Source of the DNA: Deltaproteobacteria bacterium | GTDB lineage: Bacteria; Desulfobacterota; Dissulfuribacteria; Dissulfuribacterales; QOAL01 | Direction: 5' to 3' | Assembly (NCBI GenBank): GCA_026988585.1 | Contig: JALSKY010000202.1 | Location: 1 to 11,990 of the forward strand | DNA: 11,990 nucleotides | In this document: positions 7,266 through 11,990 of the stretch, one piece after another | Layout of the letters: each line of letters opens with the position of its first letter | Position numbering within the stretch: the stretch's first letter is position 1 | Notes under the pieces: model-generated | Told to the model about the DNA's origin: nothing | The model's input: the letters and a program-made list of their open reading frames with translations, nothing else | The model's database searches: none | Program-made: the position numbers and the translations under genes

Positions 7266-7344
7266 TTGCCAGATTTCCTCCTGAAACTATAAGCTTGGTT
7301 TAACTAAAGCGATACAGGACACAATTGCCCTGTCTTCCATTTTC

Positions 7345-7373
7345 AATAAACCATTGTAATTTGACCTTGTAAA
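7345..7373 (-). promoter_or_regulatory. Possible internal promoter between the coiled-coil genes
   Basis: In the 118-base gap, on the minus strand, TTTACA (7368-7373) is separated by 17 bases from TTTATT (7345-7350). It matches five of six and four of six consensus bases. No terminator is visible in the gap, so the two genes may also be cotranscribed. Confidence 0.33.
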
Positions 7374-7383
7374 AAAGAGATCC

Positions 7384-8142
7384 CTATTCTTCCATCTCTT
7401 CAGAATCTGCCTCATCTTCTTCAACTTCCCCTTCTGAAACCTGGGGGGGACCGGCCTGGTTGAAGGACTTAAGGGCCTGTTCAAAGATGGTCTGGGCAGT
7501 CCTCAGATCTATATCTGTTATATTCATGGTATTGATACCCTTGAGTATATTCTGGGTAAACTGGGTATCGAACTCACCATGCAGATCCTTGAGTTTTATA
7601 TAGAGGAGAGCCAGATTGAGATCACTCCTTGCCTCCTGGAGCATCCCCTCAAGCTCTTCAACTTTGCCCGCAAGGGCAGCAACCTCGCTTCTCTTCTCTT
7701 CCAGCTCTTTCTCATATTTTGCTATCTCGTCCTTTGCAGAGGAGAGCTGAAAATCCAGGTCGCGTATGGTCTCAGCCTGCTTGCTGTTCTCCTCCTTGTA
7801 TTGCCGGACCTGTTCCTCAAGGGTATCCACCTTGGACTGACAGTTCTTGAGGTTTTCTTCCAGAGAAGAGAGCTGGCTCTCCAGTTCTGAGACCCGGGAG
7901 GTCTTGTTGTCCAATTCCATCTTCAGGTCTTCAACCCGGGATTCCAGATCAGATACCCGGGCCTCTTTCTCTGAAAGACTCTCCTGAAGCTCTCTCTTCT
8001 CCCTTTTCAGCACATTGAGCTCGGAGCTCTTGCCAGTAGCCTGCCTGAGAGCCAGGATAAATAGGATGAAAAAGACGGCAGCCCCTGCCCACCCATAAAG
8101 ATAAGAGTTCGCAAGAAGATCAAGAACAGCTTTTGTTTCCAC
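7384..8142 (-). CDS. Membrane-anchored coiled-coil protein with acidic tail, function unknown
   Basis: The 252-residue product starts at GTG (8140-8142) with GAAAGGAG six bases upstream. One membrane helix lies at about residues 17-33 (GWAGAAVFFILFILALR). A coiled coil follows (about 40-168) with repeated segments such as SDLESRVEDLK and SELESQLSSLEENLK. A compact helical part at about 170-225 includes LNLALLYIKLKDLHGEF and DLRTAQTIFEQALKSF, and the protein ends in a very acidic tail (EGEVEEDEADSEEMEE). The C-terminal helical part is not heptad-like and may bind a partner. The gene has a strong promoter of its own and heads the pair with the longer coiled-coil gene downstream. I do not recognise the family; division, envelope or cytoskeletal roles are all conceivable and none is shown. 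Confidence 0.85.
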   Translation of the reverse strand: METKAVLDLLANSYLYGWAGAAVFFILFILALRQATGKSSELNVLKREKRELQESLSEKEARVSDLESRVEDLKMELDNKTSRVSELESQLSSLEENLKNCQSKVDTLEEQVRQYKEENSKQAETIRDLDFQLSSAKDEIAKYEKELEEKRSEVAALAGKVEELEGMLQEARSDLNLALLYIKLKDLHGEFDTQFTQNILKGINTMNITDIDLRTAQTIFEQALKSFNQAGPPQVSEGEVEEDEADSEEMEE

Positions 8143-8163
8143 GACACACTCCTTTCTCGTTCT

Positions 8164-8210
8164 GGTTTATGCCTGCACGACACAAAAGCACTCCCTTTAA
8201 GCCATAAACC
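8164..8210 (-). repeat. Inverted repeat in the coiled-coil leader
   Basis: GGTTTATG (8164-8171) and CATAAACC (8203-8210) are perfect 8-base inverted repeats about 31 bases apart. They sit inside the predicted untranslated leader of the gene starting at 8142, just before its ribosome binding site. They could form a leader stem-loop or a protein-binding site. Confidence 0.35.
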
Positions 8211-8247
8211 AAACAGTTTTTTATGAAGACATATTCATTTTCAGGAA

Positions 8248-8276
8248 GTATTAACCTGATAATAGAACTCGGTCAA
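8248..8276 (-). promoter_or_regulatory. Sigma70-type promoter for the coiled-coil genes
   Basis: On the minus strand TTGACC (8271-8276) and TAATAC (8248-8253) are separated by exactly 17 bases. Both hexamers are near consensus. The predicted transcript has a leader of about 100 bases before the GTG at 8142. Confidence 0.68.
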
Positions 8277-8289
8277 ATAGAAAAACAAT

Positions 8290-8320
8290 AAAAAATGGGG
8301 GTCTCTGAAAGAAGACCCCC
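8290..8320 (-). terminator. Intrinsic terminator after serA
   Basis: On the minus strand GGGGGTCT pairs with AGACCCCC (8297-8320, 8-base loop) and is followed by ATTTTTTATT. It lies 46 bases past the serA stop, after an A/T-rich stretch, and closes the aminotransferase-serA unit. Confidence 0.88.
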
Positions 8321-8366
8321 TAATTTAAAAAGAAAAAACCGTTTTTTTAAAAAAAAATAACCTTTA

Positions 8367-9947
8367 TTATAGTTCAACCTTTATTACGTTGCTGACTCCA
8401 TCCTGTTCTTTCAGGGCTGACAGGGCCTCTTCCCTGGCGGACTCATCAGTTGTGAGCAGTATCACATTTCTGTGGGCCTCTGGATCCTGCCCTACCTGCA
8501 TCCGCGCGATATTCAGTCCGTGTTCACCGAGACAGGTCCCAATCTTGCCTATCACCCCTGGCCTGTCCTCATTGTAGATGAGCAACATGTGTCCCTCTGG
8601 AACAGCCTCAAGCCTGAAGGCATTGATCCTGACTATTCGGGGCTCCTTCTTCCCAAAGATGGTACCTGCCAAACTTGTGGTCTCAACACCCGTTTTTACC
8701 GTCACTTCCAACAGATTGGCAAAATCTTCAGCAGTCCTGCTCTTGGACTCCACAACCTTGATACCGCGATCCTTTGCAACAATGAGGGCATTGACAAAAT
8801 TTACATCCTCTCTGAGAACAGGGGTAAGGAGACTCTTGACAACAGATATGGTAACAGGCGCAGTATCAATATCTGCAAGATCACCCTTGTAACTTATGCT
8901 GATCTCTTCAAGATGGCTTGTGACCATGTGTGCCAAAAACGCCCCCATCTTTTCGGCAAGGTTGAGTACTGGCCCCAGCCTCTTCAGGGTCTCACCGCTA
9001 ACGGACGGGACATTGACTGCATTTCTCACCTCACCCTTGACAAGGTAGTCTGCTATCTGCCTTGCCACTGCCACTGCCACATTCTCCTGGGCCTCTCTGG
9101 TTGATGCCCCGAGATGCGGAGTGCAGATGAAGTTGTCAAGAGAGAGCAGGGGATTCTCCAGGGTTGTTGGCTCCTTTTCAAACACATCCAAGGCAGCCCC
9201 TGCCACCTTGCCTGACACCAGGGCATCGTGCAGATCCTGCTCATTGACTATCCCCCCCCTGGCGCAGTTGATGATGAAGACCCCATCCTTCATCTTGCCA
9301 ATCATCTCTTTGTTTACCATCCCCCTGGTTTCATCTGTCAGCGGAGTATGGAGGGAGATATAATCTGCCTTGGCAAGCAGATCATCCAGGCTCACCAGCT
9401 CAAAACCTACCTTCTCTGCAATCTCAGGGTTTATATGGGGATCAAAGGCTATCACCTTCATCTTCAGCCCCTGGGCAAGCTGGGCCACAATGCTTCCGAT
9501 ACGACCACTGCCAATAATACCAAGAATTTTTCCGGCTACCTCCTGTCCCATAAACTTCTTCTTTTCCCACTTGCCAGCCTTCATGGAGGCAGTAGCCTGT
9601 GGAATGTTACGGGTCACGGACATGAGCATGGCAATGGCATGTTCTGCAGCGGAATTGGTGTTGCCTCCAGGGGTATTCATGACAACCACCCCCCTCTTGT
9701 TACAGGCTGGGATATCCACATTATCCAGGCCTGTACCAGCACGCCCTACAACCTTTAACCTTTTGGCATGATCCAGAAGATCCTCGGTGACCTTGGTGTT
9801 GCTTCGAATCACAAGACCATCCGCTTCATGGATAACCTCCTTGAGTTCATCAGGACTGAGCCCCAACCTCTCCTCTACATCGAGGCCAGCTTCTTTGAGA
9901 ATATCTATCCCGTCCTGGGCAATTGGATCAGTTATGAATACCTTCAT
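8367..9947 (-). CDS. serA: D-3-phosphoglycerate dehydrogenase, long form with ACT domain
   Basis: SerA oxidises 3-phosphoglycerate to 3-phosphohydroxypyruvate with NAD+, the first step of serine synthesis in the cytoplasm. The 526-residue length matches the long type. The N-terminal part is a 2-hydroxyacid dehydrogenase: Rossmann motif GSGRIG at 146-151, catalytic Arg230 in NCARGGIVNE, Glu259 in DVFEKEP and His278 in TPHLGAST. The intervening domain of long-form enzymes follows (about 320-450). A C-terminal ACT domain (about 452-526, with NEDRPGVIGKIGTCLGEHG) is the usual site for serine feedback control. GAGGAG lies about 11 bases before the ATG. The gene starts 36 bases after the aminotransferase stop, and a terminator follows it. 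No key residue is missing. Confidence 0.97.
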   Translation of the reverse strand: MKVFITDPIAQDGIDILKEAGLDVEERLGLSPDELKEVIHEADGLVIRSNTKVTEDLLDHAKRLKVVGRAGTGLDNVDIPACNKRGVVVMNTPGGNTNSAAEHAIAMLMSVTRNIPQATASMKAGKWEKKKFMGQEVAGKILGIIGSGRIGSIVAQLAQGLKMKVIAFDPHINPEIAEKVGFELVSLDDLLAKADYISLHTPLTDETRGMVNKEMIGKMKDGVFIINCARGGIVNEQDLHDALVSGKVAGAALDVFEKEPTTLENPLLSLDNFICTPHLGASTREAQENVAVAVARQIADYLVKGEVRNAVNVPSVSGETLKRLGPVLNLAEKMGAFLAHMVTSHLEEISISYKGDLADIDTAPVTISVVKSLLTPVLREDVNFVNALIVAKDRGIKVVESKSRTAEDFANLLEVTVKTGVETTSLAGTIFGKKEPRIVRINAFRLEAVPEGHMLLIYNEDRPGVIGKIGTCLGEHGLNIARMQVGQDPEAHRNVILLTTDESAREEALSALKEQDGVSNVIKVEL

Positions 9948-9983
9948 ATTGAAAACATCTCCTCTCGAAAGTTATTTCAGAAA

Positions 9984-11129
9984 TCAGCCCTGGTTTGCAG
10001 CAAAAAATTCCTGGGCAGCAGCAACACCCTGGCCATAATCAACCTTGAAGCCCAATCTGTTCAATGCGCGCTCTATGGCAGCAATGGCAATAATCATATC
10101 CCACTGGCTCAGATGCCCGATATGAGAGATGCGAAAGATCTTCCCTTTTAGATGGGCCTGCCCCCCGGCAATTTGAATACCAAACTCGTCTCTGAGAATG
10201 GCCACCACATCCTGACCATTAACTCCTTCAGGGGCCTTTATAACAGTGATGGCCTCGGAAGGCGTCCTGGCAAAGACCTCCAGGCCCATGGCCTGAACAG
10301 CCGCCCTGGTAGCACCTGAAAGAAGACGGTGATGTGCGAACAGCTTCTCCAGCCCGATCTCCCTGAAACCCTTGAGCACCTCACCCAGGCCAATTATCAG
10401 AGAAACAGCAGGTGTATAGGCAGTAGTCTGCTTCCCAATGGCCTTTCTCTCCTTGAGAAAATTGAAATAATATCTTGGTCCTTTTATCTCCTCTGCCATA
10501 CGCCAGGCCTTATTGCTCACGCTGACCATGGCAAGTCCAGGAGGCAGGGAAAGGGATTTTTGTGCCCCTGTAACCACCAGGTCCAGTCCCCATTCATCGG
10601 TCTTGATATCATAGACACCCATTGCACTTATGGCATCCACCACAAGCACGGTATTTTCACGCTGTTTCACCAGTTCGCCAAGCTCCTTGAGAGGATGCTT
10701 GACACCAGTGGATGTCTCATGGGCTTGGACGAATACAGCCTTTGCATCTGGATGAGCATCCAATGCCTCTTTCACTCTGGCAGGATCAACGGCTTCACCC
10801 CACTGCACTTCAATGTCAACATGCTCAGCACCGTATGTGTCACACAGTTCAGCCCAGCGCTCTCCAAACTTGCCGCCCACGATACAGATGGCCTTGTCGC
10901 CTGGATTCATGATGTTGGCTACACAGGCCTCCATCCCGCCTGTACCGGAAGATGCAAATATCAACACATCATTTTGGGTCTGATAGAGAAACTTGAGATG
11001 TTCCCTTACCTCGGTAAGTATTGCAGAAAATTGCGGTGAACGGTGATGTATTATGGGCTCGGCCATGGTCAGCATAACATGTGGATTCACAGACACGGGG
11101 CCTGGCGCCATGAGATAGTATTTATTCAT
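9984..11129 (-). CDS. Class V PLP-dependent aminotransferase (alanine-glyoxylate/serine-pyruvate type)
   Basis: The 381-residue product is a cytoplasmic fold-type I PLP enzyme, full length for the family. It starts MNKYYLMAPGPVSV, typical of this group. It has the phosphate-binding SSGTGGMEA (60-68), HETSTG (137-142), the cofactor-binding aspartate in VVDAISAMG (163-171) and the Schiff-base lysine Lys191 in TGAQKSLSLPPGLAM. AAGGAG lies six bases before the ATG. It sits directly upstream of serA in the same unit, so it probably transaminates 3-phosphohydroxypyruvate to phosphoserine in place of SerC, or links serine, glyoxylate and pyruvate. A related class V enzyme from Methanocaldococcus (MJ0959) is known to do the former. 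Substrate choice cannot be read from the sequence. The gap to the hydantoinase gene upstream is 69 bases with no obvious terminator. Confidence 0.92.
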   Translation of the reverse strand: MNKYYLMAPGPVSVNPHVMLTMAEPIIHHRSPQFSAILTEVREHLKFLYQTQNDVLIFASSGTGGMEACVANIMNPGDKAICIVGGKFGERWAELCDTYGAEHVDIEVQWGEAVDPARVKEALDAHPDAKAVFVQAHETSTGVKHPLKELGELVKQRENTVLVVDAISAMGVYDIKTDEWGLDLVVTGAQKSLSLPPGLAMVSVSNKAWRMAEEIKGPRYYFNFLKERKAIGKQTTAYTPAVSLIIGLGEVLKGFREIGLEKLFAHHRLLSGATRAAVQAMGLEVFARTPSEAITVIKAPEGVNGQDVVAILRDEFGIQIAGGQAHLKGKIFRISHIGHLSQWDMIIAIAAIERALNRLGFKVDYGQGVAAAQEFFAANQG

Positions 11130-11198
11130 CCTGAACTCCTTGTTGTGAGATTGAAAGAAAAGATTTTGGGCTCACTTAGCACCTATTGGCACAAAATG

Positions 11199-11990
11199 TC
11201 AAGGCCTGGATGGATTAGAAGACCCAAATCCTCCGCCTCCTGGGGTCCTTATCTCCAGAACATCTCCGGCAGCAGCCTGAAACTGACACTTTCCTGGCAG
11301 GAGTTTTTGGGCCTCCAATGCATCCCTTCCCTGACTGATGAGCAGATTTTCTCCTGTTTTCCCCGGAGAGCCGCCTGACAACCCATAGGGGGATAGGCGT
11401 CTCCGCTCTGTCAGGAGAGAAACCGATACATCTTTGAGAAAACGGTAACTCCTGATGATTCCATCACCACCCCTGTTTTTTCCTGCTCCTCCAGACCCAC
11501 GCCGCAATCCATATCTTTCTATGATAAAGGGATATATCTGCTCCAATGCCTCCACCGGAGTATTGAGGGTATTGGTCATATGCACCTGAACACCAGAGAG
11601 GCCGTTACTGTCAGGACGTGCCCCCATACCCCCGCCGATGGTCTCATAATAAGTGAATTCACCTGAGGCATCATCTATTCCACCTATGGCAACATTGTTC
11701 ATGGAACCACAACTGGCAGCAGGAATTCTGCTGGGAATGGCTTGAACAAGGGCACCAAAGAGAGCATCTACTATCCGCTGGGATGTTTCTACATTGCCTG
11801 CAGCCACCGGGGCTGGAGGAAGAGGATCCAGCAGGGAGCCGGCTCTCGTGATGATTTTTACTGGCTCGAGAGAACCTGAATTTACCGGATATCCCTCTCC
11901 GACAAGGCAAAAAAAACAGTAATACACAGCAGAACAGGTGACACTTCTGGTGGCGTTAAGGCATGTGACAGCCTGATCTGCACTCTCGCT
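11199..11990 (-). CDS. Hydantoinase B/oxoprolinase family protein, 5' end outside the window
   Basis: The frame is open to the right edge and gives the C-terminal 263 residues; the family is usually well over 500 residues, so about half is missing. Family motifs are clear: GNVETSQRIVDALFGA, GSMNNVAIGG, YYETIGGGMGARPDSNG, HMTNTLNTPVEALE, GSGGAGKNRGGDGIIR and the C-terminal glycine-rich TPGGGGFG. HyuB proteins act with HyuA in ATP-dependent opening of hydantoin or 5-oxoproline rings; in some members both are fused. The partner would lie outside this window. The true start cannot be placed; an in-window GTG at 11927 is inside the domain and is not the start. A role linked to the downstream aminotransferase is not evident. 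Confidence 0.92.
   Translation of the reverse strand, partial: SESADQAVTCLNATRSVTCSAVYYCFFCLVGEGYPVNSGSLEPVKIITRAGSLLDPLPPAPVAAGNVETSQRIVDALFGALVQAIPSRIPAASCGSMNNVAIGGIDDASGEFTYYETIGGGMGARPDSNGLSGVQVHMTNTLNTPVEALEQIYPFIIERYGLRRGSGGAGKNRGGDGIIRSYRFLKDVSVSLLTERRRLSPYGLSGGSPGKTGENLLISQGRDALEAQKLLPGKCQFQAAAGDVLEIRTPGGGGFGSSNPSRP

Overview
The window looks like a chromosomal segment of an anaerobic, respiring Gram-negative bacterium, most likely a member of the Desulfobacterota (former Deltaproteobacteria). The reasons are a decaheme cytochrome beside an MtrB/PioB-type outer-membrane barrel, a long-form SerA paired with a class V aminotransferase, a hydantoinase B gene, moderate GC content, and strong AAGGAGG ribosome binding sites. 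The phylum is an inference from gene content; no rRNA or marker gene fixes it. Every convincing gene is on the minus strand, so transcription runs from high to low coordinates.

From the right edge: the C-terminal part of an N-methylhydantoinase B/oxoprolinase-type protein (11199-11990, cut by the window edge), a class V PLP aminotransferase (9984-11129), and D-3-phosphoglycerate dehydrogenase serA (8367-9947). The last two form a tight pair that probably performs the first two steps of serine synthesis. A terminator follows at 8290-8320. After a strong sigma70-type promoter (8248-8276) come two unrecognised membrane-anchored coiled-coil proteins (7384-8142 and 5736-7265), then another terminator (5671-5708) and acpS (5254-5643), the holo-ACP synthase.

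A stretch of about 490 bases without a recognisable gene (4762-5253) follows. It holds an intrinsic terminator, a 9-nt long-range complementary pair around it, and an unusually long Shine-Dalgarno match. It leads into a two-gene porin-cytochrome operon: a lipoprotein with ten CXXCH haem motifs (3757-4761), then a large MtrB/PioB-like outer-membrane beta-barrel (1352-3739). Together they should form a transmembrane electron conduit. The operon ends at a clear terminator (1281-1304).

The most notable point is that the barrel gene is interrupted by one in-frame UGA (1814-1816). The same frame then stays open for 154 sense codons and ends in the aromatic C-terminus expected of a complete barrel. 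A 7-bp hairpin with a G-starting loop lies 16 nt downstream, a geometry compatible with a bacterial SECIS. The gene may therefore encode a selenocysteine-containing electron-conduit porin. A nonsense mutation or a sequencing error is the main competing explanation. The barrel also carries a CXXCH haem motif of its own.

At the left edge is an unrecognised lipoprotein gene (1-718, cut by the edge) with its own strong promoter. A 500-base stretch between it and the barrel-gene terminator holds no gene I can support.
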